Source: Agrypnia vestita
Taxonomy: Eukaryota; Arthropoda; Insecta; Trichoptera; Phryganeidae
Assembly (NCBI GenBank): GCA_016648135.1
Contig: JADDOH010005162.1
Coordinates: 1-64,000 of the forward strand
Length of the DNA stretch: 64,000 nucleotides
Direction: 5' to 3'
Below the pieces are notes generated by a model that did no database searches, had not been told where the DNA came from, and saw only the letters and a program-made list of their open reading frames with translations. Positions 31,551 to 41,141 of this stretch are shown here, piece after piece (positions within the stretch are counted from its first letter, which is position 1; each line of letters starts with the position of its first letter). The position numbers and the translations under genes were made by a program.

Positions 31551-31610
31551 GATAAACGCACACTTTTACGTGTTAGAATTGTGAACACAACCATTCGACT
31601 TTTATTTATT

Positions 31611-32148
31611 ACTAGCTGTTCATACCCGGCGTTGCACGGGCTAAGGATTAAGTTGAAACTAAATTTGTGGGGGAAAACAAAGGTTCCATTGTTTTGCAAA
31701 GCCTAACTAAAACTAATTAAAACAATGTTTCCTATTAATCAAGTCTGGATTCATAGGACGTCTAGGGAAGAAATATGGCCCATTTTTTCCGTCGTTATGT
31801 GCTTATGTAAAATTTGGGTCCAATCGGTAAAGCGATGTGGATTTGTACAGAAATATATCTGGGGGAGAGGATGGATTAGAGGGGGAAGGGGAAATGTCGC
31901 GTATGTTACCCGACTAGTCCTAAAGAATAAGTTTACAAATTTTGAGCCGATATGGTAGAACGGTACAGATTTGTATTGAAAATATATCAGTGGGAGGGGA
32001 AGGGGTAACAGGGACGGAGGGAAATGTCGCCTATGTTACCAGCCGGGTCCTAAAGCATAAGTATGCCAAATTTGAGTCGAATCGGACCAACGACGTAGAT
32101 TTGTATAGAGAATAGACAGACAGATGAGTTTTATAGGTATAGATGTAA
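31611..32148 (+). mobile_element. RTE-like non-coding 3' region with internal duplication
   Basis: It opens with ACTAGCTGTTCATACCCGGC and GTTGCACGGGC, and later has AAATTTGAGTCGAATCGGAC and AATAGACAGACAGATGAGTT, phrases typical of RTE 3' UTRs and their SINE partners. Three internal blocks resemble each other: GAAATGTCGCGTATGTTACC near 31891 and GAAATGTCGCCTATGTTACC near 32021, each followed by TCCTAAAG(A/C)ATAAGT, and GATTTGTA(C/T)... near 31839, 31968 and 32098. Frames here are incidental. Confidence 0.55.
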
Positions 32149-32151
32149 TGT

Positions 32152-32747
32152 TGTCACGGGTCGTGGCTTTGGAAGACAAATGAAAACACTGGGAATTGAT
32201 TAGCGACTTATTAATGAGTGATTAATTAATCATTAAATGGACACACTCGACACAAATTAAACTTAACGCTACTCTTTAAATCACACTATTTCGTAAACTA
32301 TCACTCGTCTATGAACACTTTATTATCGCTTGGAACACTTTATTTAACATCCGCTAGAACATTCCATCCAATTCTCGCTTGTAATGGTCGCATTTATTTA
32401 CTTCGTCACTTAGGTAAGAACTCGTTGATTATTTCGCTCGATATCTGTCGTTGGAAATTTCACGACTGGGCACAACGCCGTCGTCGTGCACGTACTTCTC
32501 ACCGAACGAAATGTCAAAGCAACTCTTCCTGTTGTGCGGCGCGGTGCTGCCTTATGTATGCGGTACGCTGTTCTTTCGAACCTCTTAGATTATTATATTT
32601 CTTTCTAATGTTTAGGAGAAGGTTTCCGTCGCTTCTAGGTTATTCCAGGCGTCTATCGAATGTTGTAGATAACCCTAGATTGTTATATGCCGTTCTCGAT
32701 CCTTTCATAGTGTTTGCAATTTCTTCTGCCTACCATTTCGTTAAAAT
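32152..32747 (-). mobile_element. Solo LTR related to 11148-11715
   Basis: It starts TGTCACGGGTCGTGGCT as the other copy starts TGTCACGTGTCGTGGCT, and shares ACACTTTATTATCGCTT, ACACTTTATTTAACAT and AATGTTTAGGAGAA in order. ATGT lies just before and just after the block, a possible target duplication. Its right end (TTAAAAT) is mutated from the expected TTACA. The 210-codon plus frame 32311-32943 crosses the LTR boundary and is therefore not a gene. Confidence 0.65.
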
Positions 32748-32879
32748 ATGTTTGTTGTATTTATTTATTTCATACTGGTACAACATTTTATATGCAGACT
32801 TAATAAGTTTCAGTTTGCAAAGCATATCTACGAATCTTATCATAAGAATTAATGTGGGTTACTGGTCGGCCTTGTGGAA

Positions 32880-33138
32880 ATTTGAACTAGAATTTTTTGG
32901 CAACATTTTAATCATTATATTTGACTTGTATCAAAGCGAATAAATTTTTAAATTACTTTAATAACAGTTCAACGTTTTATTGAAAATAAGTAAGAAATAT
33001 TGAAAGAAAAATGCAAACTTTAAAGTCGCTAATCTCCGTGACTATTGATATTAATTTTGGTTGAAAATTTTCGACTCATAATTTAGACTAAAATCTATCT
33101 GTAAAATACTGTGGACTTGCTCTGTTATATTCTGTGTA
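32880..33138. mobile_element. Right half of a family A MITE
   Basis: CAGTTCAACGTTTTATTGAA, AATATTGAAAGAAAAATGCA, TCGACTCATAATTTAGAC and ACTGTGGACTTGCTCTGTTA follow the family A right-arm order. Confidence 0.6.
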
Positions 33139-33485
33139 ATAAGACTACCTACATAAATAAATGATTAAATTTAATATATTCCTGTAATCATTTGATTTTA
33201 TTTAAAATACTATTTTTAGGTAGATAGGTACCTATCTTTAAATGATGTCACACACTGATGATGATGACAGGAGATGTGATTCAGCGTGACTTTGACAATT
33301 ATAAATGAAAACATCAATTTACTGTTTTGTTTAAAATTAATAATTAGAAAAAAAACGATAAATTTTGCAAACATTGAACGATAATTCCCACGTTTGTATA
33401 CACACTAGAAAAACGATGTATTGCTTCATAATTCGAATAATCAATCTTTTGATTATTTATTTTGGAGGGGAACATGACTACACAT
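33139..33485. other. AT-rich spacer
   Basis: Includes a TAGGTAGATAGGTACCTATC run near 33218. No gene recognised. Confidence 0.4.
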
Positions 33486-33489
33486 AAAA

Positions 33490-33692
33490 AATAAATAACT
33501 TTCAAAAATTTGATAACGCGTGGATGTTCTTACGATAGAATTGGTGAACGTTGCATTGTGAACAGTGATCACTTAGGCCAGCTCATACAGATTGTAAGCC
33601 TTGGGCCATCGTATAAAAAGACTTCCTTGCACGTTTTACTTAGTCATAGCATCGTCTCTGCGAGACTTCTATAATTTATCTTAATTAATATT
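33490..33692. mobile_element. Half copy of family P MITE
   Basis: GTGGATGTTCTTACGATAGA, AACAGTGATCACTTAGGC, CATCGTATAAAAAGACTTCC and AGACTTCTATAATTTATCTT match the right arm of 11990-12512. Confidence 0.65.
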
Positions 33693-34327
33693 TATTTATT
33701 TCATGAATTAATGTGCCACCTGTTATGTTAGGTTAGGGTACACCAATGTACACACTTTGACCCTTAGTGAAAGTAATTACTTCGTTTACTTACGTAATAT
33801 AAAAAACTCGTATAAAAAACTTACCTTTCGACATCTCTAACCTTGGTTAGCTGAAAAAAAAAACACCTGCATGTGTTTTTTACACAAGACATACACAAAC
33901 TCTTTTCAAACGCGTTTTGGGTGATGAAAAATTGGTGTCACATTGTATTCAATAAGAAACTAAATACATAATTAATTAAGTACTGATTAATATGAGCATT
34001 TTATTTTGTGAATATTAAAAAAATTAGTAGGTAGGTAGTTATCTGCCTATCTATATATCTATATCGGCTCTGACTCAGAGATATATTATATTAATAGTGT
34101 ATTATAAATTTCATACTTTTCAATTTAAGTAGGTACTTAATAGAGTGTAAGTACTGAAGAAGTTTAAGTGCTAAAAATATGATGATTTTGAATATTTCAT
34201 ATAAAAAAGGAGAAATAGTTAATGTTTTTGTTTTACATATTTCATAGATATTTATTTTAAAAACATATTCAGCAAATCTTCGTTTTAAATGCTTATCCGC
34301 TGGTTAAATGTTCTTAAAATACATGAG
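33693..34327. other. AT-rich spacer
   Basis: A short GTTAGGTTAGGG near 33726 and a TAGGTAGGTAGTTATC run near 34028; no gene recognised. Confidence 0.4.
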
Positions 34328-34328
34328 T

Positions 34329-34475
34329 AGCTTGTTGGTGCAATGGTCAGGATGCTCGCCTAGTGATCTGGTGATCGGATATTCGAATCCCATTCCAGGT
34401 CACCAGCAAGTTAGTCCTATTTTCATAGCACAGGCCTTTGGCTTAGTATGAGAATAGTAAGAATATTGATTTTTT
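34329..34475 (+). mobile_element. tRNA-derived SINE (GCTTGTTGG family)
   Basis: A-box-like TGGTGCAATGGTCAGG, B-box-like ATTCGAATCCC near 34381, then ACCAGCAAGTTAGTCCTATT, TCATAGCACAGGCC and AATAGTAAGAATATTG. Same family as 989 and 59169. Confidence 0.8.
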
Positions 34476-34511
34476 ATTTATAAATTTTTTAAAGGGTTAA
34501 GGTTGTTATTA

Positions 34512-34670
34512 CGGTCGTTAGACATATTTAACTGTAATTTCGGATATTTTATACGGACCGTATGTATTACCGAGAAGCGAATCTCGACGTTTCGTTGGAT
34601 ACTTATCCAACGTCATCAGGAGGACGACCTTTACCGTATATCCGTAATTACAGTTAAATATATTTTTTAT
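34512..34670 (-). ncRNA. Hairpin element with hammerhead-like core
   Basis: Flanking arms ATATTTAACTGTAATTTCGG and the complement of CCGTAATTACAGTTAAATAT enclose, on the minus strand (34619-34589), CTGATGA, one C, an 8-bp perfect stem GTTGGATA/TATCCAAC, and GAAAC. Beyond it, CGAGA and TCTCG can form a further hairpin ending in GGTA, in the position of a stem III plus cleavage triplet. The extra base at the top of stem II is non-canonical. The 66-codon plus frame is incidental. Confidence 0.5.
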
Positions 34671-34807
34671 TATTTATTGAAATTAACGGACATAGTTCAA
34701 TAAAATATATTACATAACATGAACAACATAAAATACAAGAGAATAAAAGTTATAGCAATTTAAAAGAAAAGCAAGGACGAATGAAAAGTACTAACAAGAT
34801 GGAGACA

Positions 34808-35190
34808 AGGTCTAGACTATCTAATCAGAGATTGTTTGAATCTGGACAGACTTACACCGAAGAAGTTCAGATCCTGTCTTGAACTTATAAGACGACATAA
34901 CCGTAACATGGGAGCATGGAATCCATAATTGGTTCTGGAACAATAGTTCATTATTTCTGAGTCTATGGAATGGATAATGAATTTTATTTGGCCCAGTAAC
35001 GAAGGCACATCAGTGTGGCCATATAATATTTTGTGTATGGTGATTAAGTCAGTGTTTTCTCTACGTTTTTGGAGGTTATTAATTTTTTAACATTGACTCA
35101 ATTTCACTGTACGAGTAGTCTCCCCTATCCAAGCCCATCTCCATGCAACTTTTCTTAAGAAACGATGTTGCACGGATTCGATGTGACTTA
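34808..35190 (-). pseudogene. LINE RT C-terminus (Jockey/CR1-like)
   Basis: Minus strand: RATSFLKKSCMEMG, SYSEIESMLKN, TDLITIHKILYGHTDVPSLL, GQIKFIIHSID, RTNYGFHAPMLRLCRLISS and LNFFGVSLSRFKQSLIR with a final stop. The order RR--TDL--I-KIL-G--D-PSLL, then RTN-----PMLR-CRL and SLS-FK is the Jockey/CR1-type C-terminal domain. One pair of in-frame stops (after LKN) interrupts it. The last 63 codons are open (35008-34817). Confidence 0.8.
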
Positions 35191-35530
35191 TTTTTTTTTA
35201 TTTTTATTTTCATTTATTGGTTTTCTTACAGCCATATAATTAATCAATCTTGAAAAAAACAATAATTGATGTACAGAGTTTTGGGCCAATTACAAGAAAA
35301 CACATATATACAATTGATAAAAAATAAGAAAAAACATGTCCAATAGTGAGTTTGTGTGAGTGTGTGTATTTGTGTGTTTATTTATTTATTTTGTTTTGGG
35401 AAAAGTTAACAGCAAAACAATCTTAAAAATTTTCCACTGAATTTAAAAATTTACTTTAACATACATTAATAGCGAATGGAGAGGGTGGAGGGGAATGTGG
35501 GACAGGAGTAGAAGGGAAGATATAATGTAC
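35191..35530. other. Low-complexity sequence
   Basis: T-rich runs, a GTGTGAGTGTGTGTATTTGT microsatellite near 35354, and a G-rich stretch at 35474-35515 (GAGAGGGTGGAGGGGAATGT) like those next to the hammerhead-like motifs at 10626, 17760 and 59724. Confidence 0.35.
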
Positions 35531-35689
35531 AAATTAGTTTGGGTGCGGTAGTGTAGATATTGTTTGTTTTATGTTTCTTATTGTTGCGTTGAAAATGTCA
35601 ATGTGGTGATAGTTTGTGTTAAATGAATTTGTGGATCTGTACATAAAGGAGTTTTGTTTTGAATTTGTTAACTTGTTGTTGAACTTATT

Positions 35690-35775
35690 TGGTTTATGTA
35701 GAAAGGAGATCAAATCACAGAGGCAAATTCTAAGATGATGAGACACGTATTCCGTGTACGCATCTCTATTTAAAA
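35690..35775 (+). mobile_element. SINE tail fragment
   Basis: GATGAGACACGTATTCCGTG and ACGCATCTCTATTTAAAAAA match the 3' end of the SINE at 59169-59340. Confidence 0.45.
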
Positions 35776-35899
35776 AAAATATATCCTCATATCCGTAATT
35801 GTCTCACTGGCTGGATTAAAAATTATATAAAAGTAATCCATGACACATACAAATAAAAGTAACACATAAAATATACAGGTACCCACTCATAACTTTATT

Positions 35900-36045
35900 G
35901 AAACTAGCCGTAAACCCGTGAAAAATCTTGGAAAATAAATATAATTAATAACGTACCTATCACACTCTAATTATCTAATGCTGTCATTCCAGCAAGTTAC
36001 GGACAGACAACAAAATTATTATATTTAGATTAGATTAATAGAATA
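35900..36045. repeat. Dispersed repeat
   Basis: AACTAGCCGTAAACCCGTGA, CACACTCTAATTATCTAA, TTCCAGCAAGTTACGGACAG and TATTTAGATTAGATTAATAG. Shares pieces with 29140 and 29640. Confidence 0.45.
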
Positions 36046-36129
36046 ATAATATTATATTGAAATTAATTGTGGTAAAAATTATTGGGTTATTTACTTTAAT
36101 AAAAGTGATAATACAGCAATATTAAAAAA

Positions 36130-36250
36130 AAAATAAATGCAGTAATCGAGGATTATTAATGTAGAATGTACTGAATTCGAGATTTATAGGAAATATAGCC
36201 TATAAAATGATGAGAAACATGATTTTGGAAGGGGTATTATAGATTATAGA
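36130..36250. repeat. Single unit of the repeat triplicated at 41136-42045
   Basis: GAATTCGAGATTTATAGGAA, ACATGATTTTGGAAGG match the third unit at 41870-41940. Confidence 0.5.
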
Positions 36251-36265
36251 TTTTATGTATATACC

Positions 36266-36369
36266 AGGGGTGAGCAGTAAGAACAAGCAAGAAGCACAAA
36301 TTTTTCCTAAGCATAATTTTGAAAAGAAACCAAAAAAAAATAAATCATAAAAACTAAGTTTTTATTGTA
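36266..36369. mobile_element. Left end of a family B MITE, cut by family C
   Basis: CAGGGGTGAGCAGTAAGAAC then AAGAAGCACAAATTTTTCC; homology stops where the family C flank begins. Another family B left end (CAGGGGTGTACAGTGAGAAC) follows at 36925. Confidence 0.5.
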
Positions 36370-36861
36370 CTCCCTTTCTTATTTGTATTACTTCCAATTT
36401 AATATTCTATCAAAATATTCCTCTTGCTTGAAGTTCATGTGGAAAACCTATTCCATGTATATTATTATCCTTTAAACTTACAGAATACTGAAAACGTAAT
36501 AATTGGTATAGGGGGCACGGCGTCGGCGAAACCGTCTGATCGGACCCATGGCTCGAGTCAGACTAGTTGAAACAGGTTTCGCGCCTTCTCCACGCGTCGG
36601 GCTCCTTTCTCATTTGTGTGGTTTCCAATTTGAAAAAACCGTTAAAATTTCGGAAAATCCAAAATTGTACTATAATTATTTAAAAAAATTAAACGAAAAT
36701 TTGTTAGATCATTGTTATCGTTGCCACGAGTCTGCCTGCAAAGTTTCAGATCGATTCGATCACGGGAAAAGGGTTAAAAATCGATCCAAAGTTTTTTCGG
36801 CAGACAAGCGACAAGCAAACAAGCCGACAAGCAGACGCTACGAGTTAAAAGAAAGGGAGTA
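36370..36861. mobile_element. CTCCCTTT-ended repeat (family C), longest copy
   Basis: Begins TACTCCCTTTCTTATTTG and ends AAAAGAAAGGGAGTA, inverted copies. Interior: GTTTCGCGCCTTCTCCACGC, GTTGCCACGAGTCTGCCTGC, TTTCAGATCGATTCGATCAC, CAAGCAAACAAGCCGACAAG. The 104-codon plus frame lies wholly within it and is not credited. Confidence 0.7.
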
Positions 36862-37209
36862 AAAAATTCCCATCGGTAGGATATATTGTGGTACTACGGT
36901 ACCTATTGTGGATATTATCGTACAGGGGTGTACAGTGAGAACATTGAAGCACGAAATTTATGCAAACGTAGGTATAATTTGAAAATATATAAAAAATATA
37001 TAAAATATATGAAAAATCGAAATAAAACATAGGTTTACCTCGTAATTATTATTGTCATATTATTCAGATTTTAATAAATTATTATATTCTGTTGCATAAT
37101 TAATAGATTTCGATGTTTTTTTAAATGTCAGGCGTCAATGTATCTAGACAATGCACATGCGTAGTATCTATTTAGAAAAATAGATATTAAAATGGGATAT
37201 CCCAATTAG
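36862..37209. other. AT-rich sequence with a family B end
   Basis: CAGGGGTGTACAGTGAGAAC at 36924 is a family B end without a matching partner. Nothing else recognised. Confidence 0.35.
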
Positions 37210-37400
37210 GTATAATAATTTCATTGTCTGTTCGTTCGTCCGTCTGTTGTAACTTCGTGTAACGTCCGTAACTTCTTTATAGTATAAAACTTTCTTTTCT
37301 TTTTTTTATCTTCTTTTTCCATTTTTTTCTTTTTTTATATTGTAACCGACATGTAAAAGCATTGTTATTTTATTTTTGTCGGGTTGCAGCTAGAATAATA
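37210..37400 (-). mobile_element. SINE tail (second family) and T-rich sequence
   Basis: The complement carries the CGTAACTTCTTTATAG / AAGTTACGGACGTTACACGA tail, then repeated GACGGACGAACGAACAGACA and AATGAAATTATTA. T-rich sequence follows up to the mariner. Confidence 0.5.
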
Positions 37401-38684
37401 TTAGGTCCTTACATATGAAATTGGCGTTTTGCCGTACTGGCAAATTTGATCTCAAATATCTTCTCTTTGGTGAGGAATTCCAAATCCAAATTTATACAGC
37501 TATTTACTCATGTATTTGTGTTTTGAAAATTATAATTCATTTGTTTTTTCCTCAATTGTTTTTTTCTTTGCGTCACTCAGTTTACAAAATGAAAAACTTG
37601 AAATATCGCGTTATTTACGAGTACGAGTTCCACCGTGGCACCAGTGCTGCAGAAACGGCTCGAAGGATTAATGATGTGTATGGCGACGGTGCCGCAAAAG
37701 AAAACACAGTGCGTTTTTGGTTCCAACGTTTTCGTTCGGGAAATTTCGACCTGCAGAACAAGCCCCGTGGACGGCCGGAGACCAAAGTTGATAATGAAGA
37801 ATTGAAGGCTATTGTGGAAGCGGAATCCATCGCAAACCACATCCGAGTTAGCTACAGGCTGCGGTGTTAGTGATAAAACTGTTTTAATCCACTGAAGCAA
37901 ATTGGTAAGGTGAAAAAGCTTGAAAGGTGGGTACCTCACGAATTGAGTGAAGCAAATCAACAAACGCGCGTTGACTGCTGCGTTGCATTACTCAACCGGC
38001 ACAATAATGAAGGGATTTTAAATCGAATCATTACCTGTGATGAAAGTGGATCCTGTACGATAATCGGAAGCGCTCATCGCAATGGCTGAACCCTGCCGAA
38101 CCAGCCAAACCATGCCCCAAGCGAAAATTGACTCCAAAAAGTTACTTGTGAGCGTTTGGTGGACTAGTGCTGGTGTCGTTCACTACAGCTTTCTTAAATC
38201 TGGCCAGATGATTACGGCAGATGTCTATTGTCAGCAACTGCAAACAATGATGGAAAAGCTAGCTGCTAAACAACCGAGGCTGGTTAATCGCTATAGGCCA
38301 CTGCTGCTTCATGATAACGCTAGACCACACACTGCACAACAGACGGCTACCAAATTAGAAGAGCTTCAATTGGAATGTCTAAGACATCCACCGTACTCTC
38401 CGGACCTTGCCCCAATAGATTACCATTTTTTTCGAAATTTGGATAACTTCTTGCAAAGGAAAAAATTCAACTCCGATGGGGCAGTCCAAACCGCCTTCAA
38501 AGATTTTATTGATTCCCGTCCGAATGGTTTTTTTAGTAAAGGGATCGATGAACTACCTATGAGATGGCAAAAGTGCATAGATAGCAATGGTACATACTTT
38601 GATTAAATAAATATATTATAATAAAAAAAAATCGGCTTTATGTTCCTCCCATACTAAACGTCAATTTCATATGTAAGGACCTAA
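37401..38684 (+). mobile_element. Full-length mariner transposon
   Basis: 1284 bp. The left 29 bp (37401-37429, starting TTAGGTCCTTACATATGAAA) and the complement of the right 29 bp (38656-38684) differ at one position. TA flanks both sides (37399-37400, 38685-38686). It encloses a single transposase gene of exactly the usual length, now frameshifted. The transposase resembles the cecropia/Hsmar1-type branch in my reading (WVPHEL, TCDE-W, NARPHTA), but a tree would be needed to place it. Confidence 0.95.
37589..38606 (+). pseudogene. mariner transposase, four single-base frameshifts
   Basis: Starts at ATG 37589 (MKNLKYRVIYEYEFHRG) with a helix-turn-helix region (AAETARRIND, ENTVRFWFQRFRSGNF) and the GRP linker (KPRGRPETKV). 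Later come WVPHEL (near 37930), the first catalytic Asp in ITCDE (near 38035), the second in LLHDNARPHTA (near 38310) and the third in YSPDLAPIDYHFF, spaced 34 residues from the second: DD34D. It ends at TAA 38604-38606. One extra base near 37824 and single missing bases near 37887, 38042 and 38133 break it; correcting for them gives 339 codons. DNA cleavage in trans from another copy would still be possible through the intact ends. Confidence 0.9.
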
Positions 38685-38686
38685 TA

Positions 38687-39470
38687 TAAAACCACTCACT
38701 CTGATAACATATCGAATATTGGAGAAACAAGTTAATCTAATTTCCTTCGTACTAGTTTTTTTTTTCATTTTTCTTTACGTAATTTTGTATGACAACCGAT
38801 AATAACTGAATCGCTTATTTAAAATAACAAATAGATATACACAATTATTAAAGATAAGCTAAGCCATTGGGTTTTTAATCAATTTTATGCCACCTTACGG
38901 CCTTTCGCGGTTTCGTGCTTGTACGCGCGTTCATTTTATTTGGGCTAATGTAAGTAACAAATACATATTTTTAATGTTTGCATCGGTGGTATGAGTATCG
39001 CAGTGAAACCAATTACCTACGCATGACAATTCGTAACTAGTAGGCGATACGTCGAATTGTGGTGGAAAATTGGGTGCATGTGCGAACACCTAATTACTTC
39101 TATGATTAGAGAATGTAATTTCCATGTGGATAACAATTAGTGATTTGTTATCCAATCGATACTTGGAAATTTATATGGCAGACGTGGAAGTGTCTGTCTA
39201 TTTTTCTGAAGAGTGCAACCATGCTTATATATATATATATATTTGTATATTTCTTGTTTATTAATATTGGCTTGATGCAATGTTAAATAGGGGGAATTAT
39301 TTTGAGAAAAATTAAATTTTAATAATTAAAATTGATGTTAATAATGTATCTATATATAAATTAAAATGTAAGTTTATTACAAATATATCTAATAACAAAA
39401 AAATCAGCATTACATGTAAGTACATGTTTATCACCATTTGACACCGCAGTGAACTTGGATAGTACCTAGT
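38687..39470. other. AT-rich spacer
   Basis: No gene recognised. An (AT)n run at 39228-39243. Confidence 0.4.
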
Positions 39471-39474
39471 TAAG

Positions 39475-39860
39475 AGGGCAGAGCTCATTAAAATGGATGG
39501 AAACATTAAACTTATGTTATCTCTACGTGAGTTTAGTTATAATTGTATATTATACCTCTCAAATTTCGAGAGTATCAGATTCTCGACAACATCGACAGGT
39601 GAAGTATTAAGTATTATCATTAAGTTAATAATTCACCTGACGGGAGATCTTGATGCTTTCGAAACCTAAGTAACTATACTCACGAAGAGGTTACATAGTT
39701 TTTGATTTTCACACAATTTAACGATCGTCGTGAATAATCTCTGCAACGTTAACGCAAAATCCATCAAGGATATTATCTCTACTTGACTTAAATAATATTT
39801 TATATCCTGTTACTCGAGTTTCGAAAGTATCAGAATTTCTCATCGGCCGATGATGTATTA
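39475..39860. repeat. Two diverged copies of the 12690 repeat
   Basis: CATTAAAATGGATGGAAA, TTATGTTATCTCTACGTGA and AAATTTCGAGAGTATCAGAT (39488-39575), then ATTATCTCTACTTGAC and GTTTCGAAAGTATCAGAA (39773-39835). An AACGCAAAATCCATCAA link lies between them, in reverse orientation to 12707. Confidence 0.5.
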
Positions 39861-39966
39861 AGCTGACTACATTCAAATATAGATTTTTTTAACATGTTAC
39901 AAATTTAGAATTTTAAAAATTAATTAATTAGACACTGCTAAAAGGAAACGGAGTTACTGGTGTTAA

Positions 39967-41141
39967 TACGTGCATATCTACAGATATAGATATATCCGTA
40001 CATATCTCCATATATAATTACATCCGTGCACATCTCCAGATATAATTATATCCGTGCGCATCTCCAGATATAATTATATCCGTACACATCTCCAGATATA
40101 ATTACATCCGTGCACATCTCCAGATATAATTACATCCGTGCACATCTCCAGATATAATTACATCCGTGCACATCTCCAGATATAATTACATCCGTGCACA
40201 TCTCCAGATATAATTACATCCGTGCACATCTCCAGATATAATTATATCCGTGCGCATCTCCAGATATAATTATATCCGTGCACATCTCCAGATATAATTA
40301 TATCCGTGCACATCTCCAGATATAATTATATCCGTGCACATCTCCAGATATAATTATATCCGTGCGCATCTCCAGATATAATTATATCCGTGCGCATCTC
40401 CAGATATAATTATATCCGTGCACATCTCCAGATATAATTATATCCGTGCGCATCTCCAGATATAATTATATCCGTGCACATCTCCAGATATAATTATATC
40501 CGTGCACATCTCCAGATATAATTATATCCGTACATATCTCCATATATAATTACATCCGTGCACATATCCAGATATAATTATATCCGTGCGCATCTCCAGA
40601 TATAATTATATCCGTGCGCATCTCCAGATATAATTATATCCGTGCGCATCTCCAGATATAATTATATCCGTGCACATCTCCAGATATAATTATATCCGTG
40701 CACATCTCCAGATATAATTATATCCGTGCACATCTCCAGATATAATTATCCGTGCACATCTCCAGATATAATTATATCCGTGCACATCTCCAGATATAAT
40801 TATATCCGTGCACATCTCCAGATATAATTATATCCGTGCACATCTCCAGATATAATTATATCCGTGCGCATCTCCAGATATAATTATATCCGTGCGCATC
40901 TCCAGATATAATTATATCCGTGCGCATCTCCAGATATAATTATATCCGTGCACATCTCCAGATATAATTATATCCGTGCACATCTCCAGATATAATTATA
41001 TCCGTGCGCATCTCCAGATATAATTATATCCGTGCGCATCTCCAGATATAATTATATCCGTGCGCATCTCCAGATATAATTATATCCGTGCACATCTCCA
41101 GATATAATTTATAACAGTGCGCATCTCCAGATATAAATTCA
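39967..41141 (+). repeat. 28-bp satellite, about 42 tandem units
   Basis: The unit is CATCTCCAGATATAA followed by TTATATCCGTGCA or its TTACATCC and CGTGCG variants, with a strict 28-bp spacing. Each unit includes the perfect 14-bp palindrome GATATAATTATATC, or a one-base variant of it. One unit near 40747 lacks 2 bp. The first and last units are degenerate. Units with CGTACATATCTCCATATA occur only at 39996 and 40528. No coding frame. Confidence 0.97.

Noticed and set aside
32311..32943. 210-codon open frame, the longest in the window
   Set aside because: It runs from inside the LTR through its right end into a family A MITE, has no recognisable domain, and its composition is that of the LTR.
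36548..36862. 104-codon plus frame
   Set aside because: Lies entirely within a family C repeat whose other copies do not keep the frame.
39967..41141. CRISPR-like array
   Set aside because: Units are directly adjacent with no unique spacers, in a eukaryotic genome; it is a satellite.
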